A DNA stretch of 64,000 bases. Source: Ditylenchus dipsaci. Lineage: Eukaryota > Nematoda > Chromadorea > Rhabditida > Anguinidae. A program made the position numbers and the translations under genes. The notes below the pieces were generated by a model. The model made no database searches. It saw only the letters and a list, made by a program, of their open reading frames with translations, and was not told the origin of the DNA. Below, piece after piece: positions 11,195 through 21,808 of the stretch. Numbering within the stretch: the first letter of the stretch is position 1; the number at the start of each line of letters is the position of its first letter. The stretch covers positions 1 to 64,000 of the forward strand of contig SADC01000263.1 of NCBI GenBank assembly GCA_004194705.1, given 5' to 3'.

Positions 11195-11437
11195 CGGGTA
11201 CACATTATGACTGGGTACAACGACCGGGTACACTTTTGAAACACTTTTCGCAAATCATGTATAAACATCTCCTAAGGAATTCCATCTCCTAAGTCAACTA
11301 AGTAAAACAACTTTTCTATCGTTTCTAGAATATAGGAATAACTTAGGAGATGTTTATGCATGATTTGAGAAAAGTGTTTCAAAAGTGTACCCGGTCATTG
11401 TACCCGGTCATAATGTGCACCCGGTCGTTGGAATACC
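11195..11437. repeat. Hairpin element with ACCGGGTACAC repeats
   Basis: Arms contain repeated CGACCGGGTACAC (left) and GTGTACCCGGTC or GTGCACCCGGTCGTTGG (right), around a middle stem CATCTCCTAAG...CTTAGGAGATG. The several short frames at 10905-11292 cover this repeat and its T/C-rich flank and are not genes. Confidence 0.75.
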
Positions 11438-11806
11438 TTTTTCAAAAGCGAAACTTATTCTTAGTGACCTTCGAAAAAGTCTAATAAGTTTTTTGGTGAG
11501 CCAGCTTTTATCCTGTGTAGAGGCCTTTTAAAGGCAGAAAAATTGTTTCAATGAATTGCTTTATGTGAACAACATTGCTTTATGTAAAGCGTAATCCTGC
11601 AAGCTAAAATCTTTGCGAAGGGTGTTGTATTATACGATCGCTTAAATATACCGATTAAGTCGTTGATAAAGTGGATTATCACGAAAAGCGAACTTTTTTT
11701 TACAAAAAGCGGGTCCTTTTTGGCCTTTTGACTAAAACAAAAAAAAACACTGGCACTTTTTCACATAAAGCGGGCAATTTTTACCAAAACGCGGGCATTT
11801 TTACAT
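11438..11806. other. No gene seen
   Basis: AT-rich, with a few AAAGCG motifs repeated (11690-11800). Nothing recognised. Confidence 0.45.
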
Positions 11807-11807
11807 A

Positions 11808-12237
11808 CAGTCGACTCTCCCAATAACGTACACCCCAAAATTACGTTCCCGCCTAGGGTCCGACACTTTTTTAGCCCCATTTTTTCAAATTTTTTCCATT
11901 TCTGTTTTAACAGTCTGGTCGCAAATATCGCAAGGATTCCGATTTTGCCAATAATTTTTGCAGAAAACAATGATTTTAACATTTAAAAAGCAAAACCTCC
12001 CATTAACATACACCGAAATCCAAAACAGGTGTATGTTAATGGGAGTTTTTGCTTTTTAAATGTCAAAATCATTGTTTTCTGCAAAAATGATCGGTAAAAT
12101 CGTAATCCTGACGATATTGCAGCCAGACTGTGAAAACAGAAATAGAAAATATTAAAAAAACAGAGGTAAAAAAAGTGTCGGACCCTAGGCGGGAATGAAC
12201 TTTTGGGGCGTATGTTAATGGGAGACTGGACTGTATC
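11808..12237. mobile_element. MITE, CAGTCGACTCTCCCAATAAC ends
   Basis: The left end CAGTCGACTCTCCCAATAAC and right end GTATGTTAATGGGAGACTGG are imperfectly inverted. Both arms carry CCCGCCTAGGGTCCGACAC, TCTGTTTT-ACAGTCTGG and TTTTTGCAGAAAACAATGAT. The same inner core occurs at 18.15-18.56 and 59.74-60.08 kb. The frames at 11761-12263 are shadows of the repeat. Confidence 0.8.
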
Positions 12238-12401
12238 GTCCATAAAGCAATTTTTATGCACAAGATTTTTCGAAATTTTTATTAATCGGAAAACTTTTTA
12301 ATAATTTTTTGGAATGTTTTTCCAAAAGACCTCTCAAACCTTTTAGGAAAAAAACTTTGAAATTTTATAGTTGTAAATGTTTTTTTTAGCAAAATACTCA
12401 C

Positions 12402-12829
12402 GGTTCTCAACTGATCCAAAAATGAGCATATTTTGAAGTCGTTCTGATCTTGTTGAAATTGACGGTGATCGCTTAGTGCAATAACAGCCTCCGCCTTTTT
12501 TCAAGGTAGACTAGGCTAAGAAAGTAGCGGTAATGAGCCTTTTCATTACTAGGGTCAAGGTCCATAGCTGCATTTGCATCTTTATTGGCCAACAAAGGTC
12601 TGAAACAAACATTTTGGCCTAGCAAAAACTTGTTTATACCACTTACTTATTAAGATTCAAGTAAGTTTGCGCCCGGTTAGACAACACAACCACCGTTTTT
12701 TTGCTCGTTTAGTGACCGGCTGTAATGATGAATGGCTGCAGTGTAGTCTTTTTGTTGGAAGCAGCGATTACCCTGTTCACGAAATTTGTCAGCTTTTGAG
12801 CCGGGTATTGGCATGATATTTTCACTCAT
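12402..12829 (-). CDS. TPR protein, co-chaperone type (5' part, one or two frame breaks)
   Basis: Exon 1 (12647-12829) starts at an ATG reading MSENIMPIPGSKADKF, followed by REQGNRCFQQKDYTAAIHHY (first TPR). Then, after a one-base shift in a run of seven A, it reads VVVLSNRAQTYLNLNK (second TPR). Intron 1 is 47 bp (GTAAGT...TTTCAG). Exon 2 (12402-12599) continues in phase with LLANKDANAAMDLDPSNEKA (third TPR), again needs a shift in a run of six A, then reads EAVIALSDHRQFQQDQNDF and ends at a GTGAGT donor. Three adjoining TPRs at the N terminus are typical of Hsp70/Hsp90 co-chaperones (STIP1, UNC45, TTC families); which one cannot be told. Downstream exons were not identified. Both shifts fall in A runs, so sequencing error is as likely as decay. 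Confidence 0.75.
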
Positions 12830-12945
12830 CGCAGACAAAGAAGAGACCAAATCTGCAGGTTTTGAAATAAAAGAAATTATTTTTATTGATAAAACCAAGA
12901 AATAGCAACTGATTTCAAATTTTGTAAAAAAATTCACAAAATTCA

Positions 12946-13115
12946 ATTTCCGTGATCAATCACGGAAATTAAGATTAATCAAAAAAAAGTTTGCTAGAAG
13001 ATGTTCAATTATCTTTTAAAAAAAGTTTGAAAATTAGAGTTGTATGATATGAAAAGTGAGTGAAAATGTTATTTTTAACAATGCAGTTATATTACTGGAA
13101 TATAGACCCCCGCAA
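12946..13115. other. No gene; short hairpin
   Basis: A small palindrome TTTCCGTGATCAATCACGGAAA at about 12949-12970 and AT-rich spacer. Confidence 0.5.
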
Positions 13116-13116
13116 A

Positions 13117-13797
13117 GCTACTGGAAACCCAGCCTCCCCCCCCCTCCAATAATTTTCAGGTACACTAAAATCCATACTTTTTTTTGAAAGATTCTGAAAT
13201 TAGTACGTGTATCCCTGAGCTGAACGCCTAGGGCTCGAAGCCTGAGGCCTAATTCCTAAGCTGAAGGGCTAAGCCTAATTCCTAAGCTTGAAAATTATTG
13301 AAGAGGGGGTGGTGGTTGTGATTTATATAATAGTTGCACAAGCGTCATTTCGGCGCTTGTGCAACTTCGGCGCCCGAACGGCGCTGGGAATTTTTTCATC
13401 GAATTTATGGCAAGTTTATGTTTTACATGTGACATTGTTTAGTCAATTTGAACAGTTCTACAAAAAAGGCTATGAGCGCCGGGGTGTTTATTTGACAGAA
13501 ATTTTGAGCGCCGGGCCGGCGCCCAAAAAACCTCGTGTTTACCGTCTTTCGACGATTTTCGGGCGCAGCGCCGGCGCTCAAAAATTCTGTCAAATAAAAA
13601 CCCGGCGCTCATAGCCTATCTTGTAGAGCTGTCCAAATTGACTGAACAATGTCACATTTAAAACATAAACTTGTCATAAATTTGGGGAAAGAATGCGCGG
13701 CGCCAGTCGGCGCTGAAGTGGCGCCCGTGCGACTATGGGGTATATGCCAGGAGCGTTTGAGGAGGGGGGGGGGTGGTTGGTTTATTCCAGTAGCGCC
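13117..13797. mobile_element. Foldback element, GCTACTGGAA ends, with nested GC-rich hairpin
   Basis: The outer ends are GCTACTGGAAACCC with poly-C (left) and poly-G with TATTCCAGTAGCGCCG (right), a family also seen at 36.1, 53.2-53.6 and 58.1 kb. Nested inside (about 13335-13735) is a long hairpin. Its arms share GGCGCTTGTGCAACTTCGGC (imperfect mate on the right), TTATG-TTT-ACAT-TGTGACATTGTT, CTATGAGCGCCGGG and TTTGACAGAATTTTTGAGCG. The 108-residue frame at 13288-13614 lies in the palindrome and is not a gene. Confidence 0.7.
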
Positions 13798-14367
13798 GTA
13801 TTTTAATAAATATTAATCCATCACATATCTTCCTGAGTACTTTTTCCTGGGTACCCCTCCTGCTCACAACCATCCTCCTAGGCCCCATCCGTATGGTACC
13901 CACCTTGTTTGGGTATTTTTCTGGTAGTGTATCTACATGGTTTGGCCCACTGTGGTGATTTTGGGATATACACGTGGTGCTAGCCTCATCTCAGTGGTTC
14001 GGGTGCTTTCCTACTGGTTCATACGCCATCCCGGTAGTTGAGATACTTTCCTGCTGATTCAGGCCTCACTCTGGTGGTTCGGGGCTTGTAGTTAAGGTAA
14101 CCGGAGAGTTAGCAGACATGAGTTTTTCGAAATTGGGAAAAAACTGGGCTTGAATACAAAAATCCACCACAAATTGAGGCTAAAACCCACCATTTCCAAT
14201 TTGGAGGGACTTAAAAACTCTTTTTAGAGCCACGTCAATTCAACGGTTTTGTGTTTAAAAGATAGCTAAGATATTGAATTTTAGGGTTCCGGAAAGAATT
14301 CCGACAAAAGTTCTGAAAAATAGTACAAAATTGGACTCAAACACAAAAGGCATATGCCAAATACTAT
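13798..14367. repeat. Imperfect GGTTC-rich repeats; no gene
   Basis: 13860-14095 contains several diverged units of the kind CTGGTGGTTCGGGTGCTTTC. Beyond that the sequence is AT-rich with no exon. Confidence 0.45.
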
Positions 14368-14368
14368 A

Positions 14369-14513
14369 TACCGTATTTCCTCTAATTGCCGCCCCAGGGT
14401 GCTTATTTTCAAAGCTCTGAAATTTTGAAATTGTCAATCAAAAATGGTCTAAACTCTGAAATCTTAGTAAAAAAGAGGGGGGGGGGCTTTATTAGAGGTA
14501 ATATGGTAGATAT
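14369..14513. mobile_element. MITE, TACCGTATTTCCTCTAATTG ends
   Basis: The left end TACCGTATTTCCTCTAATTG and right end TTATTAGAGGTAATATGGTA are inverted, with a poly-G run near the right end. A typical ~145-bp member of the TACCGTATT family. Confidence 0.75.
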
Positions 14514-14631
14514 GATATTGAAGGGGCATGCACGTCGCCGATGGGAATTTTTTGAAAGGAAGGTACCAGTAAAATTAAAACGAGAATTAATTTGACGAAA
14601 TTTTGGAAAAGTCGAGCAAAATCATACTTCT

Positions 14632-14703
14632 AGTGGGAGTCGAACGACGACCAATTTTTGCAGTCCACCGCCGGCTGTATCCCACTAGGCCACCGATGCA
14701 ATT
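14632..14703 (-). repeat. tRNA-derived SINE-like unit
   Basis: The minus strand reads GCATCGGTGGCCTAGTGGGA (A-box-like) and, 40 bp on, GTCGTTCGACTCCCAC (B-box-like). No acceptor-stem pairing or consistent cloverleaf forms, so this is a Pol III-promoter repeat and not a functional tRNA gene. Related units lie at about 31.96, 32.5 and 32.8 kb, and a more distant one at 58.8 kb. Confidence 0.6.
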
Positions 14704-15600
14704 AAAATAAGAAAGAGTTTTTGATTACTGCTCGCCTGCAGGGTACTTAACTAAATTTATTTTAAAATAGTTTTCGTTTAAATTGACCTGGTACCAGCCT
14801 TTCAAAATATTTCCATCGGCGGCGAGCATGCTCCTTTAATGAATCCTAATATTTGTGATGTAAAAATGTTTTATTTAAAAAACACTTTTAAAATGCTGTA
14901 TTGTTGAAAATATCAATTATGCTACGATAAAGAGCATATAACAGACCTCTTTCACAAATTTTACACAAACAAAGCAAAATAAGAATGTGCTGATATATAT
15001 TTACTAAAAAAGCTTTTACATTTGACAAATTTTTATTTATCGTTAATACCGGCAAGAAAAAACTTTGAGATACTTCAGCCCTTTTCAAAAGTTAATTATC
15101 ATCCATATAAATACAAACGTAAACACATGTGGAAACAAAGACATGTTTTTATTAAAAAAAAATTTTATTGTATAAGCTAAAATAAGAATAAATTTAAAAC
15201 GAAATTTTTAAATTAATTTTTTTTATTACAAATCATATAATCTTATACTTTAAGAAAGTGAAAATAAAACTGACTTTTTATTTATTTACTCTATTTGCTC
15301 GAATGGAAGTCCTTGCTTAAATAAACGCCACCGCTCTAATATACGCCCGCTTCAGATGTACTTTTGAACGTTTTGTACGTTTATGATGTCGCAGGTACAT
15401 GAAATGGCAGTGAACAGACCAACGAAAACGCTTATGTGGAATGAAGTATTTTTCCCGTTTGGAAAATTTCCATTGGGCATTTTTACCATTGGACCTTTTT
15501 ACCGTTTGGCATTTTGCCGAAGGGTAGTTTGCATTCGGCATTTTCCCTATTTGGCGTTAGGCCGAATGGTAGGAAGATCGCACCCTTTAATACATCCTGG
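14704..15600. other. No gene seen
   Basis: AT-rich. Frames at 14888-15088 and 15317-15652 have no domain and no splice support. 15430-15570 has repeated TTTGGCATTTT-like motifs. Confidence 0.5.
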
Positions 15601-15606
15601 TTGTTG

Positions 15607-15722
15607 TACATTCAAACCTCTATACAATGGCCCTCCTAGGTACAAGCCTTGAAAGGCCGTTATGTAGAAGGTATGTTACTAACGTTTGTAAAGGGGGCGT
15701 TTTATAGAGGTTTTGCAAAACG
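15607..15722. mobile_element. Diverged MITE, CAAACCTCTATA ends
   Basis: ATTCAAACCTCTATACAATG at the left and TTTTATAGAGGTTTTGC at the right are inverted, in the pattern of the CAGTCGAACCTC family, but the terminal CAG is lost. Confidence 0.55.
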
Positions 15723-15818
15723 AGCTTATCATTGAAGTGGCAGACTCAGAAACAATCATTTATTTAAACCAGTAATAACAACTACATTCAAATCAACGGT
15801 TAAACGAGAAGAAATGGG

Positions 15819-16225
15819 TTAGTGTGCTTTGCTTTTGTTTTTTCCTGCGCTCCTCATCCAGAAATTCATCAAGACCATTGCTGAGGCGAAGCATGGTCGG
15901 ATTGCCAGAATTCTTCTCCACATATTGTTAGACAATTCAAAAGGTACGCTGAACATCCAAGAAAAAACCGGTGGCTCCTCAATTTCGACTTCCTTTGCTT
16001 TATCGACATCGAGAAGCTGGTCACCATTGTTCGCCATGACGTTTTTCACAATCTCAGCGAGAGTAAAGACCCCATCTACAACAATGGCAATGTACTAATG
16101 TGTCCCCCAACGCCCACAAGAATAAATAAAAAGAATGAATGCAAACCTGTCACAAGTCCATTGTCTAAGTTGAAGTAATCGTCCATAGCAAGGCCAACTT
16201 GAATTTCATCGTGCAAATAAAAAAT
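15819..16225 (-). CDS. Unrecognised protein, last two exons
   Basis: The upstream exon (16147-16225) reads LHDEIQVGLAMDDYFNLDNG between TTTTTAG and a GTTTGC donor. A ~52-bp intron follows, then the last exon (15819-16094) reading YIAIVVDGVFTLAEIVKNV, then a middle segment (DKAKEVEIEEPPVFSWMF) and an amphipathic end (NNMWRRILAIRP, ASAMVLMNFWMRS) before a basic tail and TAG. The joined phases do not match by one base, so either the splice site differs or there is a one-base indel. The exon has protein-like composition and no repeat similarity. I do not recognise the family; 5' exons were not located. Confidence 0.5.
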
Positions 16226-17366
16226 CTAAAAAGTGGAAGCGGCTGAGCTTGTGGGAGTTAAGAAGACGCAATAAACAGCTTTGCAAAATATTGACTCTGC
16301 ACCGAGATCCAGACCCTCAAAGTTGAGGGTGCGCTTATTAGGGCGGGTGCTCCTATTAGATAAAATACGGTATATGTGTTCATGGTCATTGGAAGTTGGA
16401 CCAGAAGTTAGACGAATCTCGAAATTCTGATCAAGATCCCGATGGAACCCCGATTTCTTTTAGATTTTTTAGTTTTTGGCTTTGATCCCGATCCCGAAAT
16501 CCCTCCTGAAACCGAATGCACATCTCTATGTCTAACTTATATTAAAAAAGAAAAAGAATCTTGAGTTGCGAATTTTTTCTTTTAGTTTGCTGGTTATCTG
16601 CTTTTTGAAAAAAAAACAATATCTTTTAAAAATGAATAAATACAACTTTTTACAATTTCGGTCTTTTTTTCTAAAAGCTCATATCTCAAATTTTCAAAAT
16701 TCATTCCGGTAGATCTTGAACTGCACTAAAACTTGGTGCCAATAAGTTGTTGCATTGCTTGACACTCAAGCAAACTTTTGACCATTTAAATCACTTAAAC
16801 TTATATTTTTACGTCTATTATCGTGCTACATTGACTAAAATAACTTTAAAAATAAAAAAAATCTTTTCAAATCTTTTTTTGTTATGCTCAGTTGATTTTT
16901 AGCAGCAGTGCAATTAATAGTGGTCATTGATGTATCTATGCTTTTCCACGGCTCGCTCATTTATTGATTTCAAATCGAGAGTCGAGCAATCAACATATAT
17001 TTAAAATATACAATACAGTCTAGTCTCCATAAAGGCGCATTCACAATGAGGAGGCTGTTAGCAGATGCTGAAACAGACTACTCACCAGAATCTTCGCTTT
17101 TCAAATTTTTTTCCCCAAAATCATTCAGTTGGTGTGTTTTTTTAATTTTCCAGTTGCTTCAGCACAAAAATTTATTAAGTCATTGAAATACTACTAAATT
17201 AAATAGATAATAGTGAACTCGGTTAATTTGAGTGCGGATGCTTGGGCGAATTTTTTCTTTTTAAACTTAATTTTCAACAAGATTCGAATTATCAGTAGCT
17301 CATCTGGTAGCCCTTAGCTACAAGATGGCACCGACAGAATGATTTTTGAAAAAAGGAAAAAAATAA
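16226..17366. other. No gene; a single MITE end
   Basis: CCTATTAGATAAAATACGGTA near 16350-16371 is one end of the TACCGTATT family, and its mate is not obvious. The rest is AT-rich. The sequence GTTGCGTTCACAATGAGGAG-like at about 17035 recurs at 32.25 kb, a further dispersed repeat. Confidence 0.5.
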
Positions 17367-17367
17367 T

Positions 17368-17937
17368 TACAGTCAAACCTTTCATTAACATACACCCTTG
17401 GGACCGGGACTTCCCGTATGTTAATGAGAGGTGTATGTTAATGGGAGAGTATGTTAATAGGAGACTCCGTTTAATTTCAAAGCCAAATTTCGGATCACCC
17501 CACAGTCAATTTTGGAACACACCTCTCAGTCGATTTCGGAACACACCTCTCAGTTGAATCAGCTTGGGGGACCAAAACAAATTTTTTTTTAATTTTTTCA
17601 TAAGTTAAAAAAATTTGCCTTGGTCCCCAAGCTTTTTCGAAATTTTCATAAAAGATTGAGATTTTGTACAATTATTTTTGTAGAAACAGGGTTTAATTCG
17701 AAAAAATTCGAAAAAAGCTTTGAATGTATGTTAATGGGAGAGCCAATTGTTAGAACGGGACCGGACCCGGTCGTATGTTAATGAGAGGTGTATGTCCATG
17801 GGAGTGTATTTTAATGAGGGAGGTCATTTTGCCTTGATTTCAATCAAATCAACCAAAGCTTAGCCAGACGTATGTTAATGGGAAAGCGTATGTTAATGGG
17901 GGAGTATGTTAATGAGAGGCTCGACTTTATGGCCATT
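17368..17937. mobile_element. MITE, CAGTCAAACCTTTCATTAAC ends
   Basis: The left end CAGTCAAACCTTTCATTAAC and right end GTTAATGAGAGGCTCGACTT are inverted. Multiple internal copies of GTATGTTAATGGGAGAG occur in both orientations. It is related in core words to the element at 63.78 kb. Confidence 0.75.
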
Positions 17938-18154
17938 TCGATGTGATAAATCTGATTTAGCGATTTAGGTTGTCATTTTAGCGAGGATGTTACTATAGTG
18001 GGGCTTTCACAAAATTTTTTGACAAGTGTCCCTACATCAAGGGTTTTGCTAACAAATACGCATAAATTTTTTATTCTTTTTATGTGTCATCCTGACTTTT
18101 TTTAAGAACCTCTTTTTCTACGCGAAAAACATTCACCGTCCCCATTTGTTAAAT

Positions 18155-18557
18155 ACAGTCAAACCTCCCAATAACGAATTCCCAAAAGTTCGTTCCCGCC
18201 TAGGGTCCGACACTTTTTTTACCTTTGCTTTTTTTTAAATTTTCTATTTCTGTTTTTACAGTCTGGCTGCAAATATAGTCAGGATTACGATTTTACCGAT
18301 TGTTTTAGCGAAAGAAAAAACTTTTGACCTTAAAAAGCAAAACCTTTCATTAACGTAAGGTTTTTTTGAAAATACGGTTACGTTACGTATCAAAAAAATT
18401 TCGCTAAAAATATCGGCAAAATCGTAATCCTGAGGATATTTGCAGCCAGACTGTGAAAACAGAAATTGAAATTTTTTTAAAAATCGAGGTAAAAAAGTGT
18501 TGGACCCTAGCCGGGAACGATCTTTCGGGGGTTCGTTATTGGGAGATTTGACTGTAG
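18155..18557. mobile_element. MITE, CAGTCAAACCTCCCAATAAC ends
   Basis: The left end CAGTCAAACCTCCCAATAAC pairs with GTTATTGGGAGATTTGACTG, flanked by TA on both sides. The inner arms share CCGCCTAGGGTCCGACAC and the ACAGTCTGG block with the elements at 11.8 and 59.7 kb. Confidence 0.85.
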
Positions 18558-18594
18558 ACCTTAATTTTTTTAAATAAAAAATATTTAGAAGGAG

Positions 18595-19239
18595 ATGAAA
18601 CTATTTTCTATAATTTTATTGCAATTTTTTCTAATTTTCTTACTCTGTGATGATCAAGAACCAACACCCTGTAAAATTGAAATGTTTTCGCAAAAGAATT
18701 TGGAGAAAATTCAAACAGAAATAAAAAAATGTCAAGTTTTCCGTGGTTTGAAAAGAATTCTAAAGGATTTGGATGTTACGGTGTTAACACTGAATTAGTC
18801 GGGTTTTAGTGTACAGCCAAAGAAAGTGGTATGAAGTTGAGTCTGATCCGTTATCGTATGCTCCATCTTCCGAAATCATGAAAAGGTTATGAAACAAGGC
18901 GTAAGCCATGCTATTAGCACTTTTACAAAACATGAGCCCATTTTTATTTATTTTGATTTCCTTTGTGTGAAAGAAGACCAACGAAAACAAGGAATTGGAC
19001 GAAAAATAGTAGAACAGTTCTTAAAACACCTAGATGGCTACAGAAAAAATAGGAAATTAGTAATAAGACTGAGAGTTTATGAAGAATATCTGTTTAAATT
19101 CTATGAAACATGTGGATTTGTTAGTCCAGGTAACACATATGAATATAAAATCGAAATGACAAAAACTTTTGATAAATCAGCTCCTGTTGAAAAAGATGAG
19201 CATTGTAAAAAACCTATTGCTGAAGAAATTGAAAATTAA
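18595..19239 (+). pseudogene. GNAT-like acetyltransferase, secreted, frame-broken
   Basis: The first frame (18595-18798) begins with a hydrophobic signal-like segment MKLFSIILLQFFLIFLLC, then a short charged region. The second (18889-19239) reads IYFDFLCVKEDQRKQGIG, RKIVEQFLKHL, then RLRVYEEYLFKFYETCGF. This is the order of GNAT motif A (beta strand plus Q/R-x-x-G-x-G acetyl-CoA loop, here RKQGIG) and motif B (N/Y...FYE..GF). The part between them is open in yet another frame (LVYSQRKWYEVESDPLSY), so at least two shifts separate the pieces. AATAAA lies 27 bp after the last stop. No introns are visible. A decayed paralogue lies at 30.4 kb. Either a young pseudogene or an intact gene with sequence errors. 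Confidence 0.65.
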
Positions 19240-19339
19240 ATTCTTTGTATATTTTTGTCAGAAAAAATAAATGAATTTGTTGAAAATCTACAAAATACAA
19301 GTTTATTTCAAGCAAGACTGAGTTTTTTCTTAAAGTGAT

Positions 19340-19498
19340 GGTCACCAGGGTGGCATCCTCTGCCGGCTGAAATCAGCCGGCTAAGGCTGATGGCTAAGTT
19401 CTAATTTCGGACCCGGCTGACGGCTGAGACTGAGGAAAATTTTCGCAACACAGTCGGCTGACCAAATCGCCGGGTATACTACCCTGGTGGTCACACGG
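19340..19498. repeat. Small foldback with GTCACCAGGGT ends
   Basis: GGTCACCAGGGTGGCAT at the left and TACCCTGGTGGTCAC at the right are inverted. Inside are GCCGGCTGA and CGGCTGACGGCTGA repeats. Not coding. Confidence 0.6.
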
Positions 19499-19675
19499 CC
19501 TTCGAAAATAAGCAGTGGGTGACTTTTACCCAAATTTCATGGCGCAGTGGATGAATTTTTGGTGTTTTTTTGAACAGAGAAAAAAGGTGCAATAGCATTT
19601 CGTCTAAAAGTCAGTTTTTCCAAAATGGATTCGCAAATAAAAGATTTTGACGTATTAATCGAGGACTAAAAAAGA

Positions 19676-19950
19676 GCGAAAAGAGAACATACCGAACACC
19701 AGAGCAACAAGGATGACAGCGAAAACAAAGAAGAGAGCAAGATATTTTAACCGAGGGCTGAAAAAAAGGAACAAAAAAGAAGATATTCCCATTGAGTGCG
19801 GGTAGGAGGGTGTGGTGGCGATTTCAAATGCGCGGGACCCGCGCCGCGGGTACCAGGCACGCCAGGGATTTGAATTTCAAAATCAAATTTTGAAATCATT
19901 TTGAGCTTTTTGTTTGATTTATCGTGACTTGTCGGTATTTTCACTCTCAT
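19676..19950 (-). CDS. Possible N-terminal exon with membrane anchor
   Basis: After a strong acceptor (CTTTTTTTCAG at about 19757-19768) the minus strand reads PRLKYLALFFVFAVILVALV, a single transmembrane segment, and meets a GTATGT donor at about 19692. Upstream, an ATG frame at 19950 reads MRVKIPTSHDKSNKKLKMIS and then a Pro/Gly-rich stretch (PGVPGTRGAGPAH). This could be the start of a type II membrane protein, but I found no downstream exon and the upstream join is uncertain. Confidence 0.3.
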
Positions 19951-20305
19951 TTTTTACGCTTGCTTTTCTTACCGGCTGACTGTTTTGCTCTTTCAGTGTC
20001 AAAGATTGTTTTCTATTTCACGTTTGTGTGGGCAGCTGGTGATTTTCGCGCATGCTCAGGTCCTTCTATTTGGATTTTGCTGTGTTAGGTAAGTTTGATT
20101 TATTTTCTACGCCGTCATTCGCTTTTCTCTTGTTATGTTTTTCAGGTGTCTATCTATGAAGTTTCAGGAAGGATGGATACATGTGGGTTCGTGCTCGTAG
20201 GGTAGGCTGTAGCTAAAGCCGTAGCTAAGCTGTAGCTTAAGGCTGTAGCTTAAGCTGTAGTTAAAACTTTCGAAAAACAATCGGCTATTTAGGTTTATGC
20301 AAAGG
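19951..20305. other. No gene; short GTAGCT repeat
   Basis: TGTAGCTTAAGC-type units repeat at 20205-20265. The rest has no exon. Confidence 0.5.
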
Positions 20306-20307
20306 AG

Positions 20308-21117
20308 CAGGGCTGCGTCGGAACCGAAAAAAATCGGAACGGAATTCGAAATCGGACCTCCAGAATTTTGGAATCGGAATTCGGATTTCGGAATTCGGAA
20401 CTCAAAAAGTATCGGATTTCGGAATTCGGATTTCGGAAAATTTTAGAGCTCCAAAAATAAGAACCCGAATTTCAAGATTTTTTTTTCATTCTTTTTTTTT
20501 AAGCACACAAAATAGGGCCCTTTATTACAATGCGAGGATGAAGGTTTTGCCTTGGCCCACCCTGTTGTTATTTTTTCGTTGTTTTTATGCTCAAGCGTAG
20601 GCAAGGGTAAGCCAGCGTATGCTGGGATGGACTTGAACACGAGTCTAAGATATATTTGAGTCCGTCCTAAGTTACGCTGCCTACCCTTGACTAAGCCAAA
20701 AGCCTGAAGCATAACAAAAACAACAGGGGACCAAACCCCAATATATGGCCCAAAACAGTTCAATCAGCATTAATATTCAAAGTTGTAAGCGGTCAAGCCC
20801 AAATAACCAGGATGCACCCGAACCACCAGGATGGAGCTTGAACCACTAGCTACATACAAACCACCGGAATGGGGCTCGGACCAGATCCTTCGCGGCGCCA
20901 GCAAACAGATGTATGACAGGAACATAGAAAACATATAAGGACACATAAAAAACAATTATAATTTGTGTTAACGAATACCGAGAAAAAGCTGAATTTGATT
21001 TCATTGCAAGACATTTTTCGGTTTTCGGATTTCGGAACTTGAAATTTTTTCGGAATTCGGAACTCAAAAAGTATCGGATTTCGGAATTTGGATTTCGGAA
21101 TTCCGACGCACCCCTGC
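20308..21117. mobile_element. Element with GCAGGGCTGCGTCGGAA ends
   Basis: The left end GCAGGGCTGCGTCGGAA is matched by TTCCGACGCACCCCTGC at the right. Just inside both ends lies a TTCGGAATTCGGATTTCGG array in the same orientation, with AACTCAAAAAGTATCGGATT exactly shared between 20400 and 21062. A GGCAAGGGTA...CTACCCTTG hairpin (20590-20695) is nested. No transposase. The frames at 20443-20763 and 20846-21331 are repeat shadows. Confidence 0.6.
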
Positions 21118-21127
21118 GAAGGAGTAT

Positions 21128-21808
21128 ATTTGCTACTGGAGTGGGCAAGTCGAGTACTCGAAATCGAGTAATTTCGCGTAATATTCGATATTTTTCGAGT
21201 TTCAAGTATCGAGTCAAGTACTCGACTCGAAAATTTGAGTTTCGAGTACCGAGTCCAGTACTCGAAAATTTTGAGTTTAAAGTGTAGAATGAGAAGTGTA
21301 GAATAATCGAAAATGTGCTCGTAGACAACATTTTTTCTTTTTATGGTTTTCCTATGCCTTACTAACTTCGAATAATTAAATTTTTATCCAAAATTTTGAG
21401 CGAAAAAATTTTCACTTGAAATCGAGTAATTTCGAGTACTATTCGAAATTTTTCGAATTTCGAGTATCGGCTAGGTGAGATTTGTCAAAAACGAAATTTG
21501 TCAAAACGAAATTTGTCAAAAACGAAACTTGTCAAGACAAAATTTCCTCGCTTGCAAAGTGTTTTGCTGCGTTTTTTTACTGGATATACATATGACAAAG
21601 TATTCAAATAGTAAAAGCAAAAAAAATACTGAAACACTTTGCAAACGAGAAAATTTTGTCTTGACAAGTTTCGTTTTTGACAAATTTCGTTTTGACAAAT
21701 TTGTTTTTGACAAATCTCACCTAGCCGAGTATCGAGTCGAGTATTCGAAAATTCGAGTTTCGAATGTCGAGTTGATTACTCGAAAATCTTGAGTATTCGC
21801 CCACCCTT
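21128..21808. repeat. TCGAGTACTCGA-rich array split by a hairpin element
   Basis: Dense CGAGTACTCGA, CGAGTATCGAGT and TTTTCGAGTTTC words lie on both sides of a clean 256-bp hairpin at 21470-21725, described separately. The array's self-complementary words make every frame across it unreliable. Confidence 0.65.
21470..21725. mobile_element. 256-bp hairpin element with 9-bp target duplication
   Basis: The left arm GCTAGGTGAGATTTGTC and right arm GACAAATCTCACCTAGC are exact inverses. They continue through repeated TTTGTCAAAAACGAAA words and CACTTTGCAAACGAG in both arms. CGAGTATCG flanks both ends (21461-21469 and 21726-21734). A 9-bp duplication is typical of Mutator-type transposition, although the flank here is itself repetitive. 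Confidence 0.7.

Noticed and set aside
14632..14703. tRNA gene
   Set aside because: A-box and B-box words are present but no acceptor stem, anticodon stem or T-stem pairs properly.
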